In this document: one piece after another, positions 8,061 through 16,861 of the stretch
Layout: every line of letters begins with the position of its first letter
How positions within the stretch are numbered: position 1 is the stretch's first letter
From: JACVRN01 sp036389255
GTDB taxonomy: Bacteria; Acidobacteriota; Blastocatellia; Pyrinomonadales; Pyrinomonadaceae
DNA length: 64,000 bases
Direction of reading: 5' to 3'
Assembly: GCA_036389255.1 (NCBI GenBank)
Contig: DASVQI010000041.1
Location: forward strand, 372,001-436,000
Made by a program: the position numbers and the translations under genes
Notes under the pieces: generated by a model
What the model was told of the DNA's origin: nothing
Seen by the model: the letters and a program-made list of their open reading frames with translations, nothing else
Databases searched by the model: none

Positions 8061-8981
8061 GCCCCCGGCCTCGCCTCTCTGTCCTGACGCGGCGCGTCGT
8101 GTCCGTGCGGCGAGCAGCGTGTGCGTGACGACTGCCGTGATGATGATTGCGCCGCCTATCATGGCCCACGCGGACGGGCGCTCGCCCAGAAAGATAAAGA
8201 CCCAGACGGGATTCAGCACGGGCTCTATGTAGCCCACGATTCCGGCATCCAGAGAGCGCACGCCGCGCGCCATCCCCAGAGTAAACAAGGTGTAAGCAAG
8301 CCCTATCTGAACCACTCCCAGACAAGCCACGCTGACCGTGTCCTGCCATGAGATTTTGGAGAGCGCCGCCACGCCCACGGGCGCAGTGATTAAAACCAGC
8401 AGGAGGTTCCCATAGATGACGCTCGATGCCCGGTTGACTCTCTGCGATTGCGGGTGCCTGATGAGCAGCACGTAGAAGGCGAAGCAGATGCCGGATGCTA
8501 ACGCCGCTATGTTCCCCTCAACATCCTGCGGCCTGAGCTTTCCCACGAAGAAGAGCGACATCCCGGCTATGCAGGCGAGGACGGTGACAAAATCGCCCGC
8601 CCTGAACTTCTCCTTGTAAAACAGAGGCTCAAGCAGCAGCAGGTAAATCGGTGCGGTGTATTGCAGGAAGATGGCGTTGGCTGCGGTCGTCAGCTTGGTG
8701 GCGACCACGAAGAGCAGAAGCAGCGCCGCGTAGAGAATCGAGGTGAAAATCGTCAGGCCGTTTAAGCGGAAGCCCTCGCGGTAAGTGAAGAGCGCAACCG
8801 TCAGCGCCGCAAGCAGCGAGCGCCCGAACGAAAGCTCGTATGCGGAGAGCTTCGTCCACTTGATGAAGAGGCCGCCCGTGCTCCAAAGAAGAGCCGCCGC
8901 CACGACCAGAAGAATCGGCGCGGCCACGAAAGGACGGCTCTTCCCGGCTTCGGGCTTGTTGACGGAGGAAGCGGGCAACAC
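8052..8981 (-). CDS. EamA/DMT-family permease
   Basis: A 309-residue inner-membrane protein with about ten hydrophobic helices in two similar halves, the duplicated EamA arrangement of drug/metabolite transporters. Recognisable pieces include LLWSTGGLFIKW in helix 1 and SRSLLAAL-like motifs (FGRSLLAALTVALF) in helix 2. The second-half repeat shows PVLNPVWVFIFLGERPS, a classic EamA signature. It begins at a GTG only 6 bases after the ferredoxin-domain gene, so the two are probably co-transcribed. Substrate cannot be inferred from sequence. Confidence 0.92.
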   Translation of the reverse strand: MLPASSVNKPEAGKSRPFVAAPILLVVAAALLWSTGGLFIKWTKLSAYELSFGRSLLAALTVALFTYREGFRLNGLTIFTSILYAALLLLFVVATKLTTAANAIFLQYTAPIYLLLLEPLFYKEKFRAGDFVTVLACIAGMSLFFVGKLRPQDVEGNIAALASGICFAFYVLLIRHPQSQRVNRASSVIYGNLLLVLITAPVGVAALSKISWQDTVSVACLGVVQIGLAYTLFTLGMARGVRSLDAGIVGYIEPVLNPVWVFIFLGERPSAWAMIGGAIIITAVVTHTLLAARTRRAASGQRGEAGGSG

Positions 8982-8987
8982 TTTCTC

Positions 8988-10010
8988 TTAACCGATTGCT
9001 TCGGTTTCAGTCGTTTCCTCTGCTTCGCCCCCAACGGCAGCCGTCTTGAGACGTTTGCCGAAGAAGCCGTTCCACGGCGGGATGACTATGGAGACTGCGC
9101 CGCTCGCGGGCGTGATGCAGGAAAGGCGTATCACCGGGCGCTCCTCGTCCGTGTCAAGGTAGCCGAACTCGCGCATCATGCGCCGCTCACGGCCACTGAC
9201 GGGCGCAAGCTTTTCCGCCCCGCCGAGCACGCCTACCCAACACGTTCCGCACGAAGCGTTGCGGCACTCCACGGGAATCGGCCCCTCTATGCGGCGCTCG
9301 TCGCGTTGCTTGTAGTCGCGCTTGTCCCCGGCCGCGGCCCATGCCAAATCCTGCCCGTTGATGAGCTTGAAAGTCGCGCCGTCCGTATTCTCGTCAAAAG
9401 TCACAGTCCACTGTTTATCAACCGTCTTGAGGAAGCCGAAGAGCCCTTGGCTGTCATCTTTAGCGCGTGCGCTCAAGACCTGTTCGGGCGAAAGGCGAGC
9501 GTGCTTCACGTCTATGTGCAGCCTGCCCGGCGCGTCCCTGAAAGCTTCAAGCCCGACTTGCACAATCGTCATGAAGGCGACGGCCATGATGCCCACCAGC
9601 AGCGACTCGTCCGCATTGGCCGCGCTGGCGGCGCTTCTAGCAGCGTCGCGTATCGCAGCCGCCAGCTTAATCTCCGCAGGCTGAAAGCGCGCGGCGTAGC
9701 CTTCCACGGCGTTCTTGACCTCAGTCCAGAAGCGGTGGCCATAAAGAAAGGTGTGCGACGAATCTATCTGCTCCGACAGCCGATACTTGCCTTGCAGCAG
9801 AAGCTTTCGCGCAAGGGCTTCCGGGTCTTCAGACCTTTCGAGCGCGCGATGAAGGGACAAGGGATAGAAGCCGAACCAGATTTGGGTCGCGGCCCTGTCA
9901 ACTTCGTGTATGTCCGGCAGCAGGCTGATGAGAGTCTCAGCCCAATCGCTTTCATCGTATTGATTCAGAAACGCCTCGAAAGGCGCGCTAGTTTCGACTC
10001 TAGTACTCAT
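8988..10010 (-). CDS. 2Fe-2S ferredoxin-domain protein with a long N-terminal helical domain
   Basis: A 340-residue protein. The C-terminal 100 residues form a plant/adrenodoxin-type [2Fe-2S] domain with the ligand pattern C-x4-C-x2-C (VECRNASCGTC) and a fourth Cys in IRLSCIT. The first 240 residues are mainly helical, contain an Ala-rich hydrophobic segment (AASAANADESLLVGIMAVAF), and are not a family I recognise. The ATG at 10010 opens the gene. It is followed 6 bases later by the EamA permease. The role is probably electron transfer or redox sensing, but the partner is unknown. Confidence 0.85.
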   Translation of the reverse strand: MSTRVETSAPFEAFLNQYDESDWAETLISLLPDIHEVDRAATQIWFGFYPLSLHRALERSEDPEALARKLLLQGKYRLSEQIDSSHTFLYGHRFWTEVKNAVEGYAARFQPAEIKLAAAIRDAARSAASAANADESLLVGIMAVAFMTIVQVGLEAFRDAPGRLHIDVKHARLSPEQVLSARAKDDSQGLFGFLKTVDKQWTVTFDENTDGATFKLINGQDLAWAAAGDKRDYKQRDERRIEGPIPVECRNASCGTCWVGVLGGAEKLAPVSGRERRMMREFGYLDTDEERPVIRLSCITPASGAVSIVIPPWNGFFGKRLKTAAVGGEAEETTETEAIG

Positions 10011-10103
10011 GGATACCTCTGGCTAAAGAATTAATGCTTAATCGAAACCAGACACTTTAACAGCAGAACGCATGAGAAGGCAAAAGGCGAAAGGAAGGAA
10101 AAG

Positions 10104-10156
10104 GCTTCAATAATTCACCGGCTCATTGACGCAATGAGCCGGTGAATTATTGAAGC
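10104..10156. repeat. Perfect 25-bp palindrome, CACCGGCTCATT family (copy 1)
   Basis: Arms 10104-10128 and 10132-10156 are exact reverse complements around a 3-base loop ACG, with core ATTCACCGGCTCATTG. It lies between two divergently transcribed genes, so it is not a terminator for either. Related copies are at 19331, 26578, 27097 and 32465. Confidence 0.9.
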
Positions 10157-10264
10157 ACTCTTTGTACACACTTTCGCCGCTTTACCTTTACCTTTTGGCT
10201 TTATAGAGATTGCTTCTAGCTGTTGCCAGCAAACCGTCCTGACGAGTAAAGGGAGGAATCAACT

Positions 10265-11131
10265 ATGCCAGAAAGCAGAGAGCTGCGTATCGCATCGCCC
10301 ACCGGAGCCGCAGGCGCAGATTTTTCCACCGGCTCAATCTTCTTCATAGGCACGGCGACCGTAATTCTGCGCTATGCCGGTTTCACAATTCTGACCGACC
10401 CGAACTTTCTACACGCGGGCGACCACGTTCACCTCGGCTACGGCCTCACAGCCGAGCGGCTGACCAATCCCGCTATGGAGATAGATGAGTTGCCCCCGTT
10501 GGACTTCGTAGTGCTCTCGCACTATCACGGCGACCACTTCGACCGCATAGCGGAAGAGCGTTTGAGAAAGGACGTGCCGATTCTGACGACGGAGCACGCT
10601 GCGGCCGAGCTGAAAGACAAGGGATTCACGGAGCCGGTTGCACTGGATACGTGGGACTTCGTGACGGTGGAAAAGGGCGGCGCGCGCGTGCGCGTCACCT
10701 CCATGCCGGGGCGGCACGGCCCGCCGATAGTTGAGAAATTTCTCCCGCCAGTGATGGGCAGCATGCTTGAGTTCGAGCCGAGCGAGGGTAAGACGGCGCT
10801 TCGTCTATACATCACGGGCGACACTCTGGTCTTCGATGAATTGAACGAGATTCCGAAGCGCTATCCTTCGATTGACCTTGCGCTGTTTCACCTAGGCGGC
10901 ACGCAGATTATGGGGATACTGCTGACGATGGATGCCGACCAAGGCGTTGAAGCCATACGCATCATCAACCCGCGAGAGGTGATACCGATTCACTACAACG
11001 ACTACGAGGTATTCAAGTCGCCCCTTGAGGATTTCAAAAAGGCTGTGGAGGCCGCAGGCTTCGCGGACAGGGTCAGGTACTTGAGCCACGGCGAAACCTA
11101 CAACTTTGAAATTCCCGAGAGCCGCAGGTAA
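10265..11131 (+). CDS. Metallo-beta-lactamase-fold hydrolase (UlaG-like)
   Basis: A 288-residue cytoplasmic protein with the metal-binding motif HYHGDH (residues about 81-86). Further metal ligands are seen in MPGRHGP, the ITGDT aspartate segment and the late VIPIHYND. This order matches the UlaG/UPF0173 branch of the superfamily, which contains lactonases and phosphodiesterases. The ATG is supported by GGGAGGA seven bases upstream. It is a single gene, converging on the respiratory operon through a shared terminator. The actual substrate is not determinable. Confidence 0.9.
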   Translation: MPESRELRIASPTGAAGADFSTGSIFFIGTATVILRYAGFTILTDPNFLHAGDHVHLGYGLTAERLTNPAMEIDELPPLDFVVLSHYHGDHFDRIAEERLRKDVPILTTEHAAAELKDKGFTEPVALDTWDFVTVEKGGARVRVTSMPGRHGPPIVEKFLPPVMGSMLEFEPSEGKTALRLYITGDTLVFDELNEIPKRYPSIDLALFHLGGTQIMGILLTMDADQGVEAIRIINPREVIPIHYNDYEVFKSPLEDFKKAVEAAGFADRVRYLSHGETYNFEIPESRR

Positions 11132-11138
11132 TGAAAGA

Positions 11139-11170
11139 AGCCCGGAAGACATGAATTACTCTTCCGGGCT
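11139..11170. terminator. Bidirectional hairpin terminator at the end of the respiratory operon
   Basis: Arms AGCCCGGAAGA and TCTTCCGGGCT enclose a 10-base loop between the convergent stops of the MBL hydrolase and coxD. Confidence 0.85.
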
Positions 11171-11196
11171 CCTGATTGGATAAGCGAGCTTTAAGC

Positions 11197-11520
11197 CTAC
11201 CTAGTGCCGGTCGAAGCCGGAACTCCGCCGACGCCGCTTGTCGCGGGGCGCGTGAAGTAGTCCGAGAGTGTCAGCACGACCAGTATTGACAGCCAGAAGA
11301 AGCCCGCTATGACGACTATCTTGGTCAGCCTTGTGCTGTACCGAACGTGCATGAAGTAGAGCACCACCAGCACGGCCTTTGTGACGGCTACCGCGAGCGC
11401 TATGACGACGTTCATCGCGCCGAAGTCGTAGAGCGCCACCCAGTAAGTCACCACCGTCAGCACCATCAACGCGCCGAAGATAAGGAAGTAGATTGTTTTA
11501 GATACTATGTGCTCAGACAT
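11197..11520 (-). CDS. coxD: Cytochrome c oxidase subunit IV (prokaryotic type)
   Basis: A 107-residue membrane protein with three hydrophobic helices (TIYFLIFGALMVLTVVTYW, then VVIALAVAVTKAVLVVLYFMH, then FFWLSILVVLTLSDYF). This is the typical layout of the small subunit IV that accompanies caa3-type oxidases. It is the last gene of the act-cox operon, 18 bases after coxC. It stabilises the oxidase in the cytoplasmic membrane and carries no cofactor. The C-terminal tail is Gly/Pro/Thr-rich and probably disordered. Confidence 0.9.
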   Translation of the reverse strand: MSEHIVSKTIYFLIFGALMVLTVVTYWVALYDFGAMNVVIALAVAVTKAVLVVLYFMHVRYSTRLTKIVVIAGFFWLSILVVLTLSDYFTRPATSGVGGVPASTGTR

Positions 11521-11538
11521 GATTCAGATTCGGTTCCT

Positions 11539-12351
11539 TCAGTGGCCTCCGCCGCTCACGCCGTGCGCGCCCAGCAGGTACAGTAACGGGAAAAGAAAAA
11601 TCCAGACGATGTCCACGAAGTGCCAGTAGAGCCCGCCCAATTCCACGGGCGAGTGATACTCCGGCGAGAAGCGATTGCGCCACGCCATAATCGTCAGGAC
11701 GATAAGCATCCCTAAGCCTATCACCATATGCAGCGCGTGCAGGCCCGTCATGGCGAAGTAGATGAAGAAGAACATCTCTACGCGGCTGGCCAAATTGGTG
11801 TCGGGCTTCTGCTCCTGTCCGGTCTGCACGGACTGCGGGTTCCGCTCCGTGCTCCCGTCTCGCGCAGGTTCCTTCGCAGGAGAGCCGTGTCCGGCCTCGC
11901 CCCACTTGAAGGGCCTGCTCGGAAAGAGGCGGCCCGGAATCTCGTTCTTCTCGTACTTGTCGTAATACTCGAAGGCTTTGACGACGAGGAAGGTGGTGCC
12001 GAGAATCATCGTCAGGATGAGCATGACGACTATCATCATGCGCTTTCCGACCTGCGAGTAGTAGACGGCGAGCGCCATCGTCAGACTGCTGCAAATCAGC
12101 ACAATCGTATTGGCGAACCCCATCTTGACGTTGAGCGCGTTGCTGGCGGCGGCAAAGGCGTCCGCGTTATATGAGCGGTAGAGTATGTAGGCCATGAACA
12201 TCCCGCCGAAGAACATTATCTCGGTGACAAGGAATATCCACATGCCCAGAGTCCCGGCCTCTCGCTGCTGCTCCATGTTCTCGAAATGGTGCTGCAACGC
12301 CGCGTGAGCCGACGCCGGATGCTCCGTAGTCGAATGAACTGCTTCAGCCAA
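11539..12351 (-). CDS. coxC: Cytochrome c oxidase subunit III
   Basis: A 270-residue integral membrane protein with the subunit III pattern: GMWIFLVTEIMFFGGMFMAY in the first helix, FEYYDKYEKNEIPG between helices, and a closing helix with LYWHFVDIVWIFLFPLLYL. It assembles with CoxA and CoxB. It starts at TTG, supported by GGGAGAA eight bases upstream. An unusual hydrophilic insertion of about 50 residues (PFKWGEAGHGSPAKEPARDG and onwards) lies between helices. The 110-base gap to coxA holds an imperfect inverted repeat of GTTTTCAG/CTGAAAAC words. Confidence 0.93.
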   Translation of the reverse strand: MAEAVHSTTEHPASAHAALQHHFENMEQQREAGTLGMWIFLVTEIMFFGGMFMAYILYRSYNADAFAAASNALNVKMGFANTIVLICSSLTMALAVYYSQVGKRMMIVVMLILTMILGTTFLVVKAFEYYDKYEKNEIPGRLFPSRPFKWGEAGHGSPAKEPARDGSTERNPQSVQTGQEQKPDTNLASRVEMFFFIYFAMTGLHALHMVIGLGMLIVLTIMAWRNRFSPEYHSPVELGGLYWHFVDIVWIFLFPLLYLLGAHGVSGGGH

Positions 12352-12461
12352 TTTTCCGTTCTCCCATGAAAGCTAGTTTTCAGTTTTGAGTTTTCAGCTT
12401 TCGGAAAAGAGCCGGTCGCTTTTATCTGAGAACTGATTACCGATTACTGAAAACTGTTCTT

Positions 12462-14132
12462 TTAGTCCGTAGGTAAAATCTTGTTCACGACTACCTTCTC
12501 TTCCCTGGGGCGATATTCATAAGGCTCCCAGGTGACGACGGGCGTCTCGTCAAAGTTCTCGGTCGGCGGCGGACTGCTGGTCTGCCACTCAAGGCCGGTC
12601 GCCCCCCAAGGGTTCGATGGCGCGTACTTGCCGTAGCGCATAGACCACGGCAGATAAATCATAGGCAGCAGGTAGCCCGCTCCGAGTATGCTTGCTCCCG
12701 CAGTGCTGAAGACGTTGAGCATCTGCCAGATGGGGTCGTCCGGGTACGCCGCGTAACGGCGCGGCATCCCCATGTAGCCCACTATGAACTGCGGGAAGAA
12801 GGTCAGGTTAAAGCCCACGAAGATAATCAGGGCCGAAAGCCGGGCCCAGCCTTCCGGGTACATGCGGCCCGTTATCTTGGGCCACCAGTAATGTATGCCG
12901 CCCAGATAACCCATCACGGTGCCTCCGACCATCACGTAATGGAAGTGGGCTACGACGAAGTAGGTGTCGTGTACGTGAATATCCAGACCGATTGCCGCCA
13001 GAAAGAGCCCCGTGGTGCCGCCTATCAGGAAGAAGCCTATGAAGCCCAGCGCGTAGAGCATGGGCGTGTCGTACGAGATTGAGCCGCGATAGAGCGTGGC
13101 CGTCCAGTTAAAGACCTTTATGGCCGAAGGGATTGCCACGAAATATGTCAGGAACGAAAATACCAGCGACCCGTAGATTGACTGCCCAGAAGTGAACATG
13201 TGATGGCCCCAGACCAGAAAGCCGTAGATGGCTATACCGAGAGAGGCGAAGGCCACGAACTTGTAGCCGAACATGTTCTTGCGCGAAAAGGTCGTAATCA
13301 GCTCGGAGATAACGCCCATCGCCGGAAGCAGCATGATGTAGACGGCAGGGTGCGAGTAGAACCAGAAAAGGTGCTGGAAGAGAATAGGGTCGCCGCCAAG
13401 AGCCGGGTCGAAGATGCCTACGCGAAAGATGCGCTCCAATCCGACGAGCAGGATGGTGACGGCGATGACAGGCGTGCCCAGCACCATAATCAGCGCCGCA
13501 GCGTAGTTAGACCAGATGAAGAGCGGCAAACGATACCAAGTCATCCCCGGCGCTCTCATCGTGTGAATCGTGACGATGAAGTTCAGGCCCGTCAGGATTG
13601 AAGAAAACCCCGTGACGAAGACGCCCACGGCAGCCGCCATGACGTAGCTGTTCGAGTAGGTCGAGCTGTAGGGCGTGTAGAAAGTCCAGCCTGTGTCTAC
13701 GCCTCCCGCTATCACAGCGTAGAGAATCAGCAGGCCGCCCAGCACCAGTATGTACCAGCTTAAAAGATTGATTTTCGGAAACGCCAAATCCTTCGCCCCT
13801 ATCATTATAGGGACTAGAAAGTTCCCGAGTGTGGCGGGCACGGACGGAATCAGAAAGAGAAAAATCATGAGCACGCCGTGCATCGTGAACATCTTGTTGT
13901 AAGTCTCTGGCTGGAGCAAATCCGACCTCGGCGTCAGAAGCTCAAGCCGAATCATGACCGCGAACGCACCGCCCAGAAAGAAGAAGAAGGTGATGGTTAT
14001 CAGGTACAGGATGGCTATGCGCTTGTGGTCTTTGGTCAGAAGCCAGGACTTAATCGAGTAAGCGCGGTTGATGTAGTTGTCTTTCGGCGGAACGACCGCC
14101 TGTAGTTCGTCTACTCTGGCTGCGTCTATCAT
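12462..14132 (-). CDS. coxA: Cytochrome c oxidase subunit I, A2-type
   Basis: The catalytic haem-copper subunit, 556 residues and 12 helices. It shows the low-spin haem ligand region (FTMHGVLMIFLFL), the CuB region and the late HDTYFVVAHFHYVM that ligates CuB and haem. The segment YSHPAVY replaces the HPEVY of A1 enzymes. In this superfamily the Tyr-Ser pair standing in for the glutamate marks the A2 subfamily, which includes Rhodothermus and Thermus caa3 oxidases. It reduces oxygen to water and pumps protons. Its ATG overlaps the coxB stop (ATGA), implying translational coupling. Confidence 0.97.
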   Translation of the reverse strand: MIDAARVDELQAVVPPKDNYINRAYSIKSWLLTKDHKRIAILYLITITFFFFLGGAFAVMIRLELLTPRSDLLQPETYNKMFTMHGVLMIFLFLIPSVPATLGNFLVPIMIGAKDLAFPKINLLSWYILVLGGLLILYAVIAGGVDTGWTFYTPYSSTYSNSYVMAAAVGVFVTGFSSILTGLNFIVTIHTMRAPGMTWYRLPLFIWSNYAAALIMVLGTPVIAVTILLVGLERIFRVGIFDPALGGDPILFQHLFWFYSHPAVYIMLLPAMGVISELITTFSRKNMFGYKFVAFASLGIAIYGFLVWGHHMFTSGQSIYGSLVFSFLTYFVAIPSAIKVFNWTATLYRGSISYDTPMLYALGFIGFFLIGGTTGLFLAAIGLDIHVHDTYFVVAHFHYVMVGGTVMGYLGGIHYWWPKITGRMYPEGWARLSALIIFVGFNLTFFPQFIVGYMGMPRRYAAYPDDPIWQMLNVFSTAGASILGAGYLLPMIYLPWSMRYGKYAPSNPWGATGLEWQTSSPPPTENFDETPVVTWEPYEYRPREEKVVVNKILPTD

Positions 14133-15256
14133 TGCTCTCTATTTCCTTGCCGTGCCGGTCTGCCCGTCTGATTAGCTCCGGCACCCGTGTTCGTCGAATT
14201 GGAATTGGGCGCGCCTCCGCGATTCGCCTGCGAAGCGGTCGTGGGCACGCTGGTCGGGCGAGCGTTCGACTGCTGCGGGGTATTGATTGTGCCCTGTTGC
14301 TGCTGCTGCCCGTCGGCTCCGAGCGACTTGATATAAGCTATTAATTGTAGAAGCTGCTCCTCGCTGACCTGTCCCTGAAAAGTCGGCATGATGGGCTGGA
14401 AGCCCGCGACCAGCTTGGCGTTCGGATTCAGGATTGATTCCCTCAGATAAGATTCGTCCGCGACGAGCGTCTGCCCGCCCTGTAGCTGCACGTTCTTTCC
14501 GAAGACGCCGTCCAGCACAGGCCCTCTACCTTGCGCGTCCGAGCGGTGGCAGGTGTTGCAGGCCAAGTCCTGAAAGACCTTCTGTCCCTGAGAAGCAAGG
14601 CTGCCTTCAGCCGCTCCGCCCGAAAGCCACGCCTCGTACTCCGAAGGCTCCATCACGTAGACCGTGCCAATCATCCCGGAATGGCTCGTCCCGCAGTATT
14701 CGGCGCAGAAGATGTGATACTTGCCGGGCTTCGTAGCCTTGAACCACATGGTCGTGTAGCGCCCCGGCACCACGTCCTGCTTGATGCGAAAGTCCGGTAT
14801 GTAGAAGCTGTGAAGCACGTCCTCCGTCGTCATCGTCAGCCGTATGCTCGTATTGACGGGCACGTGCAGCTCGTTAATCTCGCGGTTGCCTTCCGGGTGC
14901 TGAATCTTCCACATCCACTGCTTGCCGACCACGTAGATGTCCATGGTGTCTCGCGGAGGCCGCGCCATAGTGAAATAGACGTAAGCGCCGCCGAAGAACA
15001 TCAGCATGGCGAGGCCGAAGGGAATCAGCGTCCATGTAATCTCCAGCTTGTTAGAGCCTTCTATGGGCTGCGGCACTTCGTCCGGCGAGCGGCGGCGATA
15101 CTTTATGAAGAAGTAGAAGATGAAGGCCACCACCAGCACGGAGAAGAAGACGCTGACGGCTGTGATAGCGAAGAAGAGCGCGTCAACGCCCCCTGCGACC
15201 GTGGACGCCTGGTCAGGGAAGAGCGGAAAATCGCGTAATAGTAATAAAAAGTTCAC
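14129..15256 (-). CDS. coxB: Cytochrome c oxidase subunit II with fused cytochrome c (caa3 type)
   Basis: A 375-residue protein with two N-terminal membrane helices and a cupredoxin domain carrying the CuA site (CAEYCGTSHSGM). A C-terminal cytochrome c domain follows, with one haem site (CNTCHR) and a downstream Met ligand region. The fusion makes this a caa3 oxidase that can take electrons directly from the ACIII cytochromes. The C-terminal 60 residues are Gln/Asn/Ser/Thr-rich and low in complexity (GQQQQQG and onwards). It starts at a GTG preceded by GGGAGG at a rather long distance. It is coupled to coxA. Confidence 0.96.
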   Translation of the reverse strand: MNFLLLLRDFPLFPDQASTVAGGVDALFFAITAVSVFFSVLVVAFIFYFFIKYRRRSPDEVPQPIEGSNKLEITWTLIPFGLAMLMFFGGAYVYFTMARPPRDTMDIYVVGKQWMWKIQHPEGNREINELHVPVNTSIRLTMTTEDVLHSFYIPDFRIKQDVVPGRYTTMWFKATKPGKYHIFCAEYCGTSHSGMIGTVYVMEPSEYEAWLSGGAAEGSLASQGQKVFQDLACNTCHRSDAQGRGPVLDGVFGKNVQLQGGQTLVADESYLRESILNPNAKLVAGFQPIMPTFQGQVSEEQLLQLIAYIKSLGADGQQQQQGTINTPQQSNARPTSVPTTASQANRGGAPNSNSTNTGAGANQTGRPARQGNREQ

Positions 15257-15265
15257 TGTGAAAAC

Positions 15266-16234
15266 TTATGCCTCCCTAAATGCTCTCTGACGGCCAGCCT
15301 CGCGCCGCTTCAACAAGAAGATCAGTAGAGCCAGCCCGAAGAAGGTGGCAAAGCCCAGAATTCGTATCGAGTTCATGATGGCGAAGCCGTACTTTCCGGT
15401 CTGCGGGTCGTAGTGAAAACAGTATAGAAGAATCTGGTCTACGGGCGAGCCAATCTTGTTGTTTGAAGCTTCGACCAGCCCGAGCTGCATGTCGCGGGGC
15501 GCGTACTCTATGCCGTAGAAGTAACGCGAGATTTTTCCCTCGGGCGTCAGAATCATGATGCCCGAAGCGTGCGCGAACTGCTTCGTCTCTTCGTCCCACG
15601 CGAAATGAAATCCGACCGCGTCGGTCAAAGCCTTAATCGAAGCCTCGGAGCCGGTCAGAAAATGCCACCCGGCGGCCGCCCCGTCGCGCCCGTAGCGGGC
15701 CATGTATGAGTCCTTCTTCTGCCGGGCGAGGTCTGCTTTCTCGCGCGGGTCGAAGCTCACGGTCACGACCTCGAACTCACGCCCGACGTCGAACTTCAAA
15801 GCCTTCAGGCTCCCGGTCAATCCGTTCAGAACCTGCGTGCAGAGCATGGGGCAATCGTAGTAAACCAGCGACAGGACGACAGGCTTGCTGCCGAAATACT
15901 GGCCGAGCCGCACGGCTTGGCCGTTCTCGTCCGTGAAGACTAAATCGAGCGGAACCTGATTGTTGAGCCTCTGGTCTATGCCAACCTGGCGGAGCGGTGC
16001 GGGCAGATTCTCTTTCGGCGCTTCGGCAGGCTGGACAATCTTCGGCTCGCGGTTTTTGGGGAGCGGGTCAGGGGCGAGTGCGCCGCCCTGCGCGCCTGCC
16101 ACACTACAGAAAACGGTTAAGCAGAGAACGGCCAAGAGCAGGCAACGGGCGAGTCTCAGCCCGCGCGCTTTCCCGTCTGCCTGTGCCATTCTGCTTTCGG
16201 GTCTATTCATAATTGGTACTGCTACATCTTTCAT
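15266..16234 (-). CDS. SCO1/SenC-family copper chaperone
   Basis: A 322-residue exported, membrane-anchored thioredoxin-fold protein. It has an N-terminal hydrophobic segment (LLLAVLCLTVFCSVAGA), the copper-binding CPMLC motif near residue 130, and a His further on (ASGIMILTPEGKISR region with HASG). A C-terminal membrane helix is also present (FATFFGLALLIFLL). SCO proteins deliver copper to the CuA site of subunit II, which is encoded next. The ATG overlaps the previous stop (ATGA), so translation is coupled. An in-frame ATG eight codons later is an alternative start. Confidence 0.92.
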   Translation of the reverse strand: MKDVAVPIMNRPESRMAQADGKARGLRLARCLLLAVLCLTVFCSVAGAQGGALAPDPLPKNREPKIVQPAEAPKENLPAPLRQVGIDQRLNNQVPLDLVFTDENGQAVRLGQYFGSKPVVLSLVYYDCPMLCTQVLNGLTGSLKALKFDVGREFEVVTVSFDPREKADLARQKKDSYMARYGRDGAAAGWHFLTGSEASIKALTDAVGFHFAWDEETKQFAHASGIMILTPEGKISRYFYGIEYAPRDMQLGLVEASNNKIGSPVDQILLYCFHYDPQTGKYGFAIMNSIRILGFATFFGLALLIFLLKRREAGRQRAFREA

Positions 16235-16809
16235 GGTTGTCTGCGCTCGCTCTGCCGTCCCGAGCTTGAGTCGGAAGGCTGAGAGGCGGGCGGCGTCTGC
16301 GTCTGGCCCTGCTGCTGTTGTTGTTGCTGGCCTGCGCTCTGCGGCGACGCGACGGGCTTTATTCCTTCGCGCGCTATCTGTTTAATCGCTTCTTCAATAG
16401 GTATCCGCGCAATCTTCTGGTCTGGGTCAACTATGCCGTAGCTCTCCATCTCCGTCTGCCACCTGCGGCGCACCACCTTCCACTCGGCCTGCGGCTCTTT
16501 AAGCTCAAGGTTCTCTCCTTCGACCTTATAGCCGGGCGCGGCCTGCAATCTGGGCTCCGGCGGCAGACGCTCTTCCGGACTGCGGGCCATGACGGGACGC
16601 TCGCCCTCAGCCGCCCGCGCCCAAGACTCGAAGAGGTTGTACATTCCCCTGAGAAGGAAGAGCGAGATGACTATCAGTCCTGCCAGAAACAGCACGAACC
16701 ACAGTATGCCGCGTGTGTTGACATCACTAATCTCGTGCGTGATGTCTGGGTTCCTGATGTCGGAAGCGTCCGGCGTTTCGTGTATGCGCTGGTCGTGTCC
16801 TCTAGCCAA
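16231..16809 (-). CDS. Single-helix accessory membrane protein of the ACIII-caa3 operon
   Basis: A 192-residue protein with one membrane helix (residues about 35-55, ILWFVLFLAGLIVISLFLL) and a periplasmic domain. It has a Pro-rich segment (PEPRLQAAPG) and the motif YGIVDPDQKIARIPIEEA. A similar motif with YGWVD and RIPI occurs in small proteins seen in other act-cox operons, which supports a role in complex assembly or stability. The last 45 residues are Gln/Ser/Pro-rich (QQQQQQQGQTQTPP). It lies between actF and the SCO gene and overlaps the latter. Confidence 0.75.
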   Translation of the reverse strand: MARGHDQRIHETPDASDIRNPDITHEISDVNTRGILWFVLFLAGLIVISLFLLRGMYNLFESWARAAEGERPVMARSPEERLPPEPRLQAAPGYKVEGENLELKEPQAEWKVVRRRWQTEMESYGIVDPDQKIARIPIEEAIKQIAREGIKPVASPQSAGQQQQQQQGQTQTPPASQPSDSSSGRQSERRQP

Positions 16810-16861
16810 AACAGAAATACCTCCAAAAAACTTTTATGCGCCGCCCGTAAAAACTCCGCCC

